Part shown: positions 1-8,194 of the stretch, piece after piece
How the letters are laid out: each line of letters begins with the position of its first letter
How positions within the stretch are numbered: position 1 is the first letter of the stretch
Assembly: GCF_036346855.1 (NCBI RefSeq)
Contig: NZ_CP107841.1
Span: 5,150,001-5,214,000, forward strand
Source: Streptomyces europaeiscabiei
GTDB taxonomy: Bacteria > Actinomycetota > Actinomycetes > Streptomycetales > Streptomycetaceae
Length of the DNA stretch: 64,000 nucleotides
Direction of reading: 5' to 3'
The notes under the pieces: model-generated
The model's input: only the letters and a program-made list of their open reading frames with translations
The model's database searches: none
Told to the model about the DNA's origin: nothing
Program-made: the position numbers and the translations under genes

Positions 1-819
1 CAGCGCGGAGGAGGCCACGGCGGCGACCGTACCGGCCGCGCGCTTGACGTCTCCGCCGTTCTGGGAGGCCGAGATGGTCGTGGAACCGGTGGAGTTGTCG
101 TTGCGGTCGGCCAGCGTGTAGCCGATGCCGCCGCCGACCCCGCCCGCGACCAGCGCGGCCACGAGGATCGCGGCGATCAGACCGCCCCGCTTGTTGCCCG
201 CCGGCTTGGGGGCCGGCTGCTGCGTCTGCTGCCACGAGGAGCCCCAGCCGCCGTCGCCGGGGCCACCGGAAGCGCCGGGGCCACCGGCTCCTCCGGCCGC
301 GCCCGCGTCGCCGTACGCGCCGGCGCCCGCGTACGCGCCGGTGCCGTTGTCCGCGTACGACGGGACGGCGGGCGGTGCCGGAGGCGGCCAGGCGGCGTCG
401 GGCGCGGAGGATCCGGCGCCACCGGGAGCCTGTCCGTAACCCCCGCCGGGCGCCTGGCCCATGCCGTATCCCTGCCCCTGGCCCGCGGCCGCCGCGTATC
501 CGGGTGCCCCGGCGGACACCAGCTCCGGGTGCGGCTGGTGGGCCGTCGGCTGCTGTGCCGTCGGCTGCTCCGTGTGCGGAACCCGCGGCTGCACCGCGGT
601 CGCGCCCGTCTCCGGGGCCGTCGGCGGGACCGGCGGGAGCTGGGTCGTCGGCGCGTTGTCGGCGGTCGTTCCGGCCGGGGTCGCCGGGGCGGTGGACTCC
701 GCCGGGGCCGCGCTCGGCTCGTGCGCCGGGGCCGGCGCGGAGGCAGCGGGAGTTTCCACCGGCACGGGAGGTGCGGACGGGGCCGGGGGTACCGCGGTGC
801 CCTCGTTCTCGGTGCTCAC
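1..819 (-). CDS. HtrA/DegP-like trypsin-like serine protease, N-terminal part (cut by window edge)
   Basis: The first 273 codons of a minus-strand gene that continues out of the window. The GTG start at 819 is preceded by GAGGAG. Residues 1 to about 210 form a long Pro/Ala/Gly/Gln-rich cytoplasmic tail. One membrane segment follows at about 213-235 (GGLIAAILVAALVAGG), and the start of an extracytoplasmic linker is visible. This layout is known for actinobacterial membrane-anchored HtrA proteases of envelope quality control. The protease and PDZ domains lie outside the window, so the family call is inference from architecture and from the neighbouring glycerophosphodiesterase. A membrane protein with another C-terminal domain is possible. 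Confidence 0.6.
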   Translation of the reverse strand, partial: MSTENEGTAVPPAPSAPPVPVETPAASAPAPAHEPSAAPAESTAPATPAGTTADNAPTTQLPPVPPTAPETGATAVQPRVPHTEQPTAQQPTAHQPHPELVSAGAPGYAAAAGQGQGYGMGQAPGGGYGQAPGGAGSSAPDAAWPPPAPPAVPSYADNGTGAYAGAGAYGDAGAAGGAGGPGASGGPGDGGWGSSWQQTQQPAPKPAGNKRGGLIAAILVAALVAGGVGGGIGYTLADRNDNSTGSTTISASQNGGDVKRAAGTVAAVASSAL

Positions 820-1070
820 AGCTTTTCTCCTCGGTCCACGGCTTCACCTTGTCGGCGGTCGACTGTTCTTGGTCGCACATCGGGCTGTGCAGTTTTGTAT
901 GAGGTCAGCTTTTCCCACGAGCCGTCAGGGCACCATAAGCGGTGCCTGTGGGTCCGGGACCATCCTTTATATAGGACCTATTGGACTAATGGTGCATACT
1001 GTGCGTACGAACCCGGTCGTCCACGGTCACCACCCCCACGCGTACCCCGTCACGGTGGCACCATGACGCG
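820..1070. promoter_or_regulatory. Divergent promoter region between the HtrA-like gene and GDPD
   Basis: These 251 bp separate two divergently transcribed genes. An AT-rich stretch at about 963-1005 (with TTTATATAGG and ACTAATGGTG) is unusual for this GC-rich DNA and is the likely promoter zone. I cannot assign -35/-10 boxes to one strand with confidence. Confidence 0.35.
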
Positions 1071-1880
1071 GTGACCCACGTACGACAGCTCCCGATTCAG
1101 GTCGTTGCCCACCGGGGAGCCTCCGAGGCGGCCCCCGAGCACACCCTGGCCGCGTACAAGAAGGCGATCGAGGACGGCGCGGACGCCCTCGAATGCGATG
1201 TCCGACTGACGGCTGACGGCCACCTCGTCTGCGTTCACGACCGACGCGTCAACCGTACGTCGAACGGCCGGGGCGCGGTCTCCGCGCTGGAGCTCGCCGA
1301 CCTGGCCGCCCTGGACTTCGGCTCCTGGAAGAGCGGCGACGAGGCCCCCGACTGGGAGGTCACCCCCGAGGACCGGGCGGACACCTCCGTCCTCACCCTT
1401 GAACGTCTGCTCGAACTCGTGGCCGACGCGGGGCGCCGGGTGGAGCTGGCCATCGAGACCAAACACCCCACACGCTGGGCGGGCCAGGTCGAGGAGCGGC
1501 TGCTGGTCCTGCTGAAGCGGTTCGGCCTGGACGCTCCGGAGACGGCCGCCGAATCGCCGGTACGGATCATGAGCTTCTCGGCGCGCTCGCTGCACCGCGT
1601 CCGCGCCGCGTCCCCGACGCTGCCGACGGTCTATCTGATGCAGTTCGTCTCGCCCCGGCTGCGCGACGGGCGGCTGCCGAGCGGCGTCCGGATCGCGGGC
1701 CCCTCGATCCGGATCGTGCGCAACCACCCCGCGTACATCGAGCGCCTGAAGAGCGCGGGACACCAGGTGCACGTGTGGACCGTGAACGAGCCCGAGGACG
1801 TCGACCTCTGTGTCGAGTTGGGCATCGACGCCATCATCACCAACCGCCCCCGCGCGGTGCTCCACCAACTCAGCCGCTGA
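1071..1880 (+). CDS. Glycerophosphodiester phosphodiesterase
   Basis: 269 aa, GTG start; an upstream ATG at 1063 runs straight into a stop. The product hydrolyses glycerophosphodiesters to glycerol-3-phosphate and an alcohol. The GDPD TIM-barrel signature is clear: HRGA at residues 14-17 followed by PEHT, then the metal/acid cluster in ALECDVRLTADG and the VHD motif. The barrel closes with HVWTVNEPEDV and a GIDAIITNRP end. There is no signal peptide, so a cytoplasmic enzyme is likely. The length is normal for bacterial UgpQ-type enzymes. The gene stands alone, with no other gene close on the same strand. Confidence 0.93.
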   Translation: MTHVRQLPIQVVAHRGASEAAPEHTLAAYKKAIEDGADALECDVRLTADGHLVCVHDRRVNRTSNGRGAVSALELADLAALDFGSWKSGDEAPDWEVTPEDRADTSVLTLERLLELVADAGRRVELAIETKHPTRWAGQVEERLLVLLKRFGLDAPETAAESPVRIMSFSARSLHRVRAASPTLPTVYLMQFVSPRLRDGRLPSGVRIAGPSIRIVRNHPAYIERLKSAGHQVHVWTVNEPEDVDLCVELGIDAIITNRPRAVLHQLSR

Positions 1881-2314
1881 CCGCGCCCCCTCCGGCACCC
1901 TCCGGCACCAACGGACGCACAGTCTCCGCCACCACCGACGCACGGCCTCCGACACCACCGAGCGCACGGCCTCCGACAACTTCGAACACACCGATTCCGA
2001 CAGCTTCCAACACGCCGTCCGCGACAGCTTCGAACACGCCTCTCTTCACACCTGTGACCATCACGCCGACCCCCGTCGGCGCGCTCGCGCGGCCCTTTAC
2101 GGAGGTAAGAATTCCGCCAAGGCGGCTGGACCACACCCGAGGACAAGTCGGTATATCGAGGACGAAATTCAGCCACTCGGCTACAAGGAGTGCACCGGCG
2201 CGTTCGTTCCGTGTTCGATCGTTGCGAGTGCGTCAGAGCACGTGTTCCGGCCGGTTTCCAGTCCAGTCCAATGGGGCATTCACACCGTGGCGTGGGGCGA
2301 AGGAGGTCTCGGGG
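1881..2314. repeat. Intergenic region with a degenerate 24-bp tandem repeat (about 1941-2060)
   Basis: This 434-bp gap between GDPD and a HATPase gene holds four to five diverged copies of a 24-bp unit, each built around CTCCGACA...TTCGAACAC. In one plus-strand frame the units read as eight-residue repeats (RTASDTTE, RTASDNFE, HTDSDSFQ, HAVRDSFE). No start codon with a ribosome site opens that frame independently, so I treat it as non-coding repeat or relic coding sequence. Confidence 0.5.
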
Positions 2315-2857
2315 GTGGCGTTGGTGGTGGCACAGGAGGTGCCCACGTCGTCGAGCATGGCCGTACCCCATGGCCCTGCGGGCGTGGGTGAAGCGAGGCA
2401 CCGGGTGCGCGATCAGTTGCGCGACGGTGGAGTGGCGGAATCGGTCATCGACGACGCCCTACTGATCCTTTCCGAACTGCTCAGCAATGCCTGCAAACAC
2501 GGCAGGCCGCTCGGCGACGCGCTGGCCGGTGACGGCGATGTGCGCTGCGCCTGGCGCATGGATCCCACCGGGCGGCTCACTGTCGAGGTCACGGACGGCG
2601 GTGGTCCGACCCGCCCGCTTCCGTCCACGCCCTCGGTCACCGCACACGGCGGCCGCGGGCTGAACATCGTCACGGCACTGGCCGACGACTGGGGCGTGCG
2701 CGACGACGCCCGCGGTGAGGTCACGGTGTGGGTCGTCGTCCAGGACGACGTCTACCGAGCCCACCGACGGGACGACTTCGCGAGCCGTGTGGTCGCTCCC
2801 TCGGTCTCCACCGTTCCCGACCTGGACTTCGCGGACGCGTTCGAAGACATGGACTGA
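2315..2857 (+). CDS. ATP-binding regulatory protein, RsbW/SpoIIAB-like HATPase
   Basis: 180 aa. The GTG at 2315 is chosen because AAGGAGG ends 8 nt before it. A single GHKL ATPase domain carries an N-box (ELLSNACKHG), a G1 motif (VTDGGGP) and a G2 motif (HGGRGLNIV). Streptomyces genomes carry many such stand-alone HATPases, usually annotated as anti-sigma or signalling kinases, and their partners are mostly unknown. The acidic tail (DLDFADAFEDMD) lies outside the domain. No sigma factor or anti-anti-sigma gene is adjacent, so the target cannot be named. Confidence 0.85.
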   Translation: MALVVAQEVPTSSSMAVPHGPAGVGEARHRVRDQLRDGGVAESVIDDALLILSELLSNACKHGRPLGDALAGDGDVRCAWRMDPTGRLTVEVTDGGGPTRPLPSTPSVTAHGGRGLNIVTALADDWGVRDDARGEVTVWVVVQDDVYRAHRRDDFASRVVAPSVSTVPDLDFADAFEDMD

Positions 2858-3011
2858 CCCGACGGTGGTTCGGGCCAGGCGTGCACAACCTGGCCTGAAC
2901 CACCGGTTACGGGACGACTCGGGTGCGTTGCCCACAGGGTCCCGTCGGGCGTCGTACGAGCGGCTAGGCTCGCGCGAGTACGAGACGAGCCGTGATCGGG
3001 AGACACCCACG

Positions 3012-4001
3012 ATGGCCAAGAAGCGACCCCAAACGAAGGCCAAGCGCCCGCAGGGCACCGGCGGAGTCGGTGCCGCAGGCGCCGATGGGCAGGTTCCGGT
3101 TGTCGGCGCGCGCGAGCAATGCCCCTGCGGCAGCGGCCGCCGCTACAAGGCCTGTCACGGCCGGGCCGCCGCCCAGGCGGTGACCGAGCTGGTGCAGCGC
3201 CCCTTCGAGGGCCTGCCGGGCGAGTGCCACTGGATCGCGCTGCGCGAACTGGTGCCCGCCGCGACCGTCGAGCTGAAGCTGAAGGACGCGCTCCCCGAGG
3301 GCGTCCCGTCGGTGACGCTCGCCACCGTCCTGCCCATGGCGTGGCCCGCGCTGCGCCGTGACGACGGCTCGGTGCTGCTCGGCCTGCAGAACGACACGGC
3401 GTCCGGCGACATCAGCCGCGACCTCGCCGACACCCTCCAGCGTGCCCTCGTCGCCGAGCCGGGCACTCCGGTTCAGGGCCGGCGCGCGCCGGCCGACGGT
3501 CCACGCCTGCAGGACCTGCTCGACCCCGAAGGTGAGTTCGAGCCAGTTGTGCACACGGGCTTCGAGTTCTGGGTCCCGGACACGGAGGGCACGACCCCGG
3601 AGGTGACCGCCTCCCTGGAGCGCGCCAACTCCGCGGCGATCCCGACTGTGAAGCTCGCGGGCGTCGACGCGGCGTACTGGTGCGAGACCCCCGAGAAGAA
3701 CCATTTGCGATGGGTCATGCCGCACGCCGAGGAGCGGCTTCTGGACGCTCTCGCGCGACTGCACGCGGCGGGGCGCTCCAGCCTCGGCGAGGGCACCCGT
3801 CTCGTGGGCTCCTTCCGTGCTCACGGCCTCACCGTGCCGGTCTGGGACCTTCCCAGCGGAATGGGCGCGGACGACATCGAGAAGCCGGCGGCCGAGTTCG
3901 CCGAGCGGCTCGCCGCCGCCCTGGCCGACGAGTCCCCGCTCACCCCGGACGAGCGCCGGGCGCGCGGCGGGCTCACCAACCGGCAGGTCACGCTCAGCTG
4001 A
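3012..4001 (+). CDS. DUF5926 family protein with N-terminal SEC-C zinc motif
   Basis: 329 aa, ATG start with a GGGAG-type site upstream. A basic, Lys-rich N-terminus leads into a SEC-C zinc-binding motif (CPCGSGRRYKACHG, Cys37, Cys39, Cys48, His49), as found at the C-terminus of SecA. The rest matches the DUF5926 family of actinobacteria, for which I know no established function. No membrane segment or signal peptide is visible. Relatives are sometimes labelled topoisomerase II without evidence, which I do not follow. Cytoplasmic localisation and nucleic-acid or ribosome contact through the SEC-C motif are guesses. Confidence 0.85.
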   Translation: MAKKRPQTKAKRPQGTGGVGAAGADGQVPVVGAREQCPCGSGRRYKACHGRAAAQAVTELVQRPFEGLPGECHWIALRELVPAATVELKLKDALPEGVPSVTLATVLPMAWPALRRDDGSVLLGLQNDTASGDISRDLADTLQRALVAEPGTPVQGRRAPADGPRLQDLLDPEGEFEPVVHTGFEFWVPDTEGTTPEVTASLERANSAAIPTVKLAGVDAAYWCETPEKNHLRWVMPHAEERLLDALARLHAAGRSSLGEGTRLVGSFRAHGLTVPVWDLPSGMGADDIEKPAAEFAERLAAALADESPLTPDERRARGGLTNRQVTLS

Positions 4002-4055
4002 CCGTGCGCGCCGGGCTGACCGGACGGTCAGCTGATCGAGTGCGTTCGAAATGTG

Positions 4056-4199
4056 GTGACTCCTGTCACAACTCCCCTACGTGACAGGCAAATTCGTGTC
4101 CGAATAGCCGAGATCGAATTTGCGAAGCGCCGATCTCTTGTTACGGTTTCATTAGCCCGGTTGCTGGTGCATCCCCCGTCGCCAGCAACCGGGTTTCTT
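4056..4199 (+). ncRNA. Candidate structured small RNA or 3'-UTR with three perfect hairpins
   Basis: Three perfect inverted repeats lie in tandem: CCTGTCAC/GTGACAGG (4062-4069 with 4081-4088), CAAATTCG/CGAATTTG (4089-4096 with 4115-4122), and the 12-bp stem CCCGGTTGCTGG/CCAGCAACCGGG (4156-4167 with 4182-4193) followed by TTTCTT. The last is an intrinsic terminator on the plus strand. No open frame of interest lies here, and the next gene is on the other strand. It is either an independent RNA or the structured 3' end of the DUF5926 transcript. Confidence 0.45.
4156..4199 (+). terminator. Rho-independent terminator
   Basis: A 12-bp perfect stem (CCCGGTTGCTGG with CCAGCAACCGGG), a 14-nt loop and a TTTCTT tail end transcription coming from the DUF5926 side. 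Read on the minus strand there is no T-tract, so it is directional. Confidence 0.75.
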
Positions 4200-4255
4200 C
4201 ATGCCCGGGATCCGGGGCGCCTCCGCTGTACCGATCCCGCTCGGCGCCAACACCC

Positions 4256-5062
4256 TTACGAACGGCCTGAGTTGCTCCCTGAGCGCAGCAACAGCGGCCC
4301 ACCGCCGTCCGGTGCCGCGAACTCCGCCACGGCCGTGTACGCCCCCATTGCGCCCCGCGTGCGCCCCCTGGGCGTCTCGCACACCCCAGGCTCGTCGTGC
4401 GCGCCCACGGCGCACCGCATCCGTACGGTGTGCTCGCCGGGCGCCATCATGCTGAGGACCGAACTGAGTTCCCGCCCGGTGGCGTTGCGGTAGTACGTGC
4501 GGGCCCAGGTCTGCTCGCCCTGCGTGAGGACACACGTCTGCGCCTCGATGCCGTCGGGGGAGGTGAGTTCGGGGCCGCAGCGGGCGGCGGTGGCGAGACC
4601 GAGACCGAGCGGCCGCCGCGGGGAGCGCGCCGCGTCGTCCGCCGCGTCGGCGCCGCCGCCCACTGTCCTCCCGTCCGACCCGCCCGCCTTCGGATCGACG
4701 TGCCCGGAGGACTTCTCGGTGAGCTCACCGGCCCCGTCCGCACGCCCGTCCGCCCGCCCGTCGGCTCCGCTGCCGAGTCCGGCGACTTCACCGGCGCGGT
4801 CGACGCCACGGTCGAGGTCGGAGGTGAGAACCCGCTCGGACATGGGGGCGCGTTCGGACGTACGTACGTTGCCGAGCGGGCCGGCGGAGGCGGCGAGGGG
4901 CAGGCCCAGCGCGACCGCGACCGCGGCCGTCAGCCCCGCGAGGCGGAGCCGACGTGGATCCGGCCCGCCGCGCTCCGACTTGGGTGCTCTACGGCTCCGG
5001 GGCGGGGGAGCGCTGTGGCGGCCGCGCGATGGGGCCCCGTGGCCCCCGGGAAGACGCTGCAT
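4256..5062 (-). CDS. Secreted or membrane-anchored protein of unknown function
   Basis: 268 aa, ATG start at 5062. A basic N-terminal segment (residues 1-38) is followed by one hydrophobic helix (LAGLTAAVAVALGLPLAASA), which acts as signal peptide or anchor. The middle is low-complexity and rich in Gly, Asp, Ala and Arg (GADGRADGRADGAGE). The C-terminal 110 residues look folded and contain three or four Cys (for example ARCGPE, QTCVLT, MRCAVG, GVCETP), suggesting disulphide bonds outside the membrane. I do not recognise the family. It lies 55 nt downstream of a prim-pol-like gene on the same strand and may be co-transcribed with it. Confidence 0.7.
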   Translation of the reverse strand: MQRLPGGHGAPSRGRHSAPPPRSRRAPKSERGGPDPRRLRLAGLTAAVAVALGLPLAASAGPLGNVRTSERAPMSERVLTSDLDRGVDRAGEVAGLGSGADGRADGRADGAGELTEKSSGHVDPKAGGSDGRTVGGGADAADDAARSPRRPLGLGLATAARCGPELTSPDGIEAQTCVLTQGEQTWARTYYRNATGRELSSVLSMMAPGEHTVRMRCAVGAHDEPGVCETPRGRTRGAMGAYTAVAEFAAPDGGGPLLLRSGSNSGRS

Positions 5063-5117
5063 GTGCGGAAGATAACGACCGACCGGGGGCGCCCGGCCCC
5101 CCGCGCGCCGGGCGGAC

Positions 5118-5783
5118 TCAGAACTCGGGCGCGCTCACACCCGTACGAGTGAGGGCGTCGACGACCGCGTCCACGACCGCCTCGACGTCGGGCACCCACG
5201 GCGCGGCCGAACCGGGCAGCGGTGCCCGCTCCCAGCGGATCAGGCCGTGACCGGTCTCGGAGGGGGGCAGAGCCAGATAGCCGCCCTCGCTGTGGAAGCG
5301 GAGCGAGCCGGGGACGAAGTCCTTGGCGTAGAGCAGCTCGCCCAGCTGCTCCATGGAGTACGGCGCGACGAGGATCGCCCAGCGGTGCGGGGCCGCGACC
5401 ACGGGGCCGAGGCGCATGCCGGTGCGGTCGAGCGCGGCGAGGGCACGGGAGGCGGCCAGGGCCGGCAGGCTCACCGCGCAGGGGGCGGTACCGCCGGTGG
5501 CCAGCACGATCGGTGCCGTCGGCCGGTTGCCCCACCACCAGCGGACCATGCGCTCGTCGGTGGTGGCGGCCAGCAGGCCGGGGTCGAAGGGGTGAGCGCC
5601 GGGCACCACGCACTCCGGGTCCGGGCATCCGCAGCGGGCACTCCCCTGCGGGTCCGGCGCCACCCCCGGGAGTACGGGCCACTGCCATTCCGTCGCGAAC
5701 GTCAGGGCCTGCTCAAGAAGCTCGGGCCTCCCGCCGTTGCGCCTGGACAGGAGCCTGCGTCGCTTTCCGGGGATCTCGCGCAT
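5118..5783 (-). CDS. Bifunctional DNA primase/polymerase (prim-pol) N-terminal domain protein
   Basis: 221 aa from the ATG at 5783, which has AAGGACG upstream; an in-frame ATG at 5819 would add 12 residues. The segment around CGCPDPECVVPGAHPFDPG, then VRWWWGNRPTAPIVLATG, is the conserved front of the actinobacterial prim-pol domain, including the Cys cluster. The protein is short and carries no helicase, so it is the stand-alone form common in Streptomyces. Whether it synthesises primers is not known, and I do not see a convincing catalytic Asp triad. A regulatory or degenerate member is possible. Confidence 0.75.
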   Translation of the reverse strand: MREIPGKRRRLLSRRNGGRPELLEQALTFATEWQWPVLPGVAPDPQGSARCGCPDPECVVPGAHPFDPGLLAATTDERMVRWWWGNRPTAPIVLATGGTAPCAVSLPALAASRALAALDRTGMRLGPVVAAPHRWAILVAPYSMEQLGELLYAKDFVPGSLRFHSEGGYLALPPSETGHGLIRWERAPLPGSAAPWVPDVEAVVDAVVDALTRTGVSAPEF

Positions 5784-6295
5784 GAGCGCTCGTCCTTTCC
5801 GTTGCACGCATGGCAACACCGTGGGTCACATCACAACATGTGTCGTTCACTGCACTGTGCGTACCTGCTGGCGCATCACACCCCTGTCACGAACAAGGGG
5901 AACCCTGCGGGCCGAGCTCGGTTACGTCCGCGTCCATCGCTTGCGTCGACTTGCGTCTGTCAAAAGCATGGGCATGGCGTAGGGGTGGCGGCGCCTGGCG
6001 TTTTGCTGTCCCGCATGTGCTCGCCGCCTCCGCCACGGGAGGATGGGGCTCGGTCGTCGGTGGATAGGACGCCCGGTTCCGTCGCCAGGTTCCGGGCGGC
6101 CTCCGCCGCCCCTGGTCTTCACCGAGTACGTACCCATCACGACCGCTGTGACGCTCTGTTGAACAAGGCCAGTCGACCTCAATACACCGTTCACCACAAC
6201 ACTTTTAAGTCAACTTTCCTGTTTCCGAAGGACTGGACAAGAAGTTGACAGGTGTCCAACAGGGCCGCACGGACACCAGATGTCCCAGCAGGACA
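5784..6295. promoter_or_regulatory. Divergent intergenic region with a promoter and two inverted repeats before the PP2C gene
   Basis: This 512-bp region lies between the prim-pol-like gene (minus) and the PP2C gene (plus). A sigma-70-like promoter candidate reads TTGAAC (6159-6164), 16 nt, AATACA (6181-6186). Downstream lie GGTGTCC/GGACACC (6251-6257 with 6271-6277) and GATGTCCCAGCA/TGCTGGACATC (6279-6290 with 6297-6307). The second repeat encloses the likely start codon at 6296 and the weak AGGACA site, so it could control translation. I see nothing else in the region. Confidence 0.4.
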
Positions 6296-7819
6296 ATGCT
6301 GGACATCCCCTCACGAGTGCGTGTACATGTGGAGAGACTGCTAGCGGCGCAGAATGACATGGGGGTTTGCGATGCTTTTGAGCAATACGCACCGGTCGGA
6401 AAGCCGGAAACCATGAACGCCCCTCACCCTCCGAAAGTGGCTGGAATCGATTCAACGGTTCCCTCCCCCGCACACACTGTCGCGCCCGCGCCCGTCGCCT
6501 CGGGTGCCTCACCGGCCCCTTCCGCCACAGGAGCGGGCACCGCTCCCGGGACCGTTCTGCAGGACAGACTCGCGGGCTGGGTCTCGGATCTCACGACGCT
6601 GCACGAACTCACCGAACGTCTGACCCGCACGGACTCACTCGACAGCGCGCTGAAGGAGACCCTGCACGCCGGAGCCGCCCTGGTCGGCGCCCGCCGCGGT
6701 CTGCTCGTCCTGGAACCGGGCGACGGACTCGGCCCGGACACGACCATCGGCCTCGGCCTCGGCCGCGCCGACCTCGGGCACATCGAGACCGTGCCGCGCA
6801 GTTCCCTGCCGTACGGCCGCATCCTCGACGGACTGCCGGGCGGTGACGGCGAGATCGCCCAGCCCGACCTGTTCGCCGAGGACGGACTCGATCCCCGCCA
6901 CCGCGAGGTCGCCGCCCGGCTCGGATACGCGGCGAGCTACGCGCTCCCTCTGTCCACCGAGGGAGCCGGCCCGCTCGGCGCCGCCGTCTGGCTGTACGAC
7001 GAGCCCGCGGAGCCGGTCGAGCGGCAGCGGCACCTCGCCGGGCTGTACACGCGGTACGCCGCCGAGCATCTGGCCCGGCTCGTCGAGGTCGAGCGCACGC
7101 GCGCGTGCATGGCCACCATCGCCGAGGAACTGCTCCCCTCCCGGCTGCCCCGCGTCGCCGGCGTCCAGCTCGCCGCCCGGCACCGCACCGGACCGCGCGG
7201 CGGCGGCGACTGGTACGACGCGCTGCCGCTGCCGGACGCCGCGCTCGGCCTCGCGGTCGGCTCGGTCACGGGGTCGGGCCCCAGCGCGATCGCCGCGATG
7301 GGGCGGCTGCGGGCCTCGCTGCGGGCGTACGCCGTGATGGAGGGGGAGGACCCCGTCGCCGTCCTCTCCGACCTGGAGCTGCTGCTACGCCTGACCGAGC
7401 CGGCCCGCTCCGCCACCGCGCTCTTCGCCTACGTCGAGCCCGCGCTGCGCAAGATCACGCTGGCCGGGGCCGGACACAGCCCGCCGCTGGTGATCGGCGA
7501 GCGGCGCACCGAGTTCGTGGAGACGTCCCTGTCGGCGCCGCTGGGCATGCTCGCCTGCTGGGAGGCGCCGAGCGTCGAGCTGACCGCCGAGCGAGGAGAA
7601 ACCGTCCTGCTCTACACCGACGGCCTCCTCCAGCGCACCGGCGAACCCGTCGACCGCGCCTTCGCCCGCCTCCATGCGGCCGCGGCCTGCGTCCCCCGGG
7701 CCCTGCGCACCGACCCCGGCGCCATCGCCGACCACGTCCTGCGCACCGTCCTGCCGGACAGCCTCGGCGAGGGCGACGGCACGGAGGACGTGGTGCTGCT
7801 GGCGGCACGGTTCGAGTAG
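6296..7819 (+). CDS. GAF-PP2C (SpoIIE/RsbU-type) phosphatase-like signalling protein
   Basis: 507 aa from the ATG at 6296; an in-frame TTG lies 17 codons upstream. After a Pro/Ala-rich linker, residues of about 70-240 form a GAF-like sensor and about 270-505 a PP2C domain of the SpoIIE class. GGDWYD, AGAGHSPP, PLGM, LLYTDGLLQ and EDVVLL are present. The usual second metal motif GDVxGHG reads GSVTGSG here, so the Asp and His are replaced by Ser. That Asp normally binds a catalytic metal, so activity may be reduced or lost. Such proteins dephosphorylate anti-anti-sigma factors, but no partner is adjacent. Confidence 0.85.
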   Translation: MLDIPSRVRVHVERLLAAQNDMGVCDAFEQYAPVGKPETMNAPHPPKVAGIDSTVPSPAHTVAPAPVASGASPAPSATGAGTAPGTVLQDRLAGWVSDLTTLHELTERLTRTDSLDSALKETLHAGAALVGARRGLLVLEPGDGLGPDTTIGLGLGRADLGHIETVPRSSLPYGRILDGLPGGDGEIAQPDLFAEDGLDPRHREVAARLGYAASYALPLSTEGAGPLGAAVWLYDEPAEPVERQRHLAGLYTRYAAEHLARLVEVERTRACMATIAEELLPSRLPRVAGVQLAARHRTGPRGGGDWYDALPLPDAALGLAVGSVTGSGPSAIAAMGRLRASLRAYAVMEGEDPVAVLSDLELLLRLTEPARSATALFAYVEPALRKITLAGAGHSPPLVIGERRTEFVETSLSAPLGMLACWEAPSVELTAERGETVLLYTDGLLQRTGEPVDRAFARLHAAAACVPRALRTDPGAIADHVLRTVLPDSLGEGDGTEDVVLLAARFE

Positions 7820-8194
7820 GACCGGCAGCCGGGCTCCGGTGGACCGCCGCGCCGGGCTCCGGGCTCGCGGCACGTGCGTCGCCGCGCCGGGCGCCGTGTG
7901 TCGTGGCACGTGCATCGCCGCGCCGGGCGCCGTGTGTCGTGGGCGGCCGCGGGCTGGCCCGCCCGGCGTCTACGGCCCTGCCACCTGCCACCTGCCACCT
8001 GCCGAGCATGCGCCGGTGGTTTCGCGCGCCGAGGGCCAGCCGCTTCGCGTGCCGGGTGCCGGGTGCCGCGCCTTCGCGGCTGCTTCTCGTAAGGGATCGG
8101 TGACCCGTCGTAAGGGGTGTTTCAAGGCCCCCTGGTCCCCTGCGGGACGACCGTACGATGGACGCGGTCCAGTGCCGTACCTAGGAGGATGACC
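7820..8194. repeat. Intergenic region with short tandem repeats
   Basis: This gap holds two near-identical 36-bp units (7869-7904 and 7905-7940, one or two differences, starting GGCACGTGC) and three copies of TGCCACC (about 7980-8003). The repeats look like recent slippage duplications. The ribosome site AGGAGG for the aminopeptidase is at 8183-8188. No gene or terminator is evident. Confidence 0.6.
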
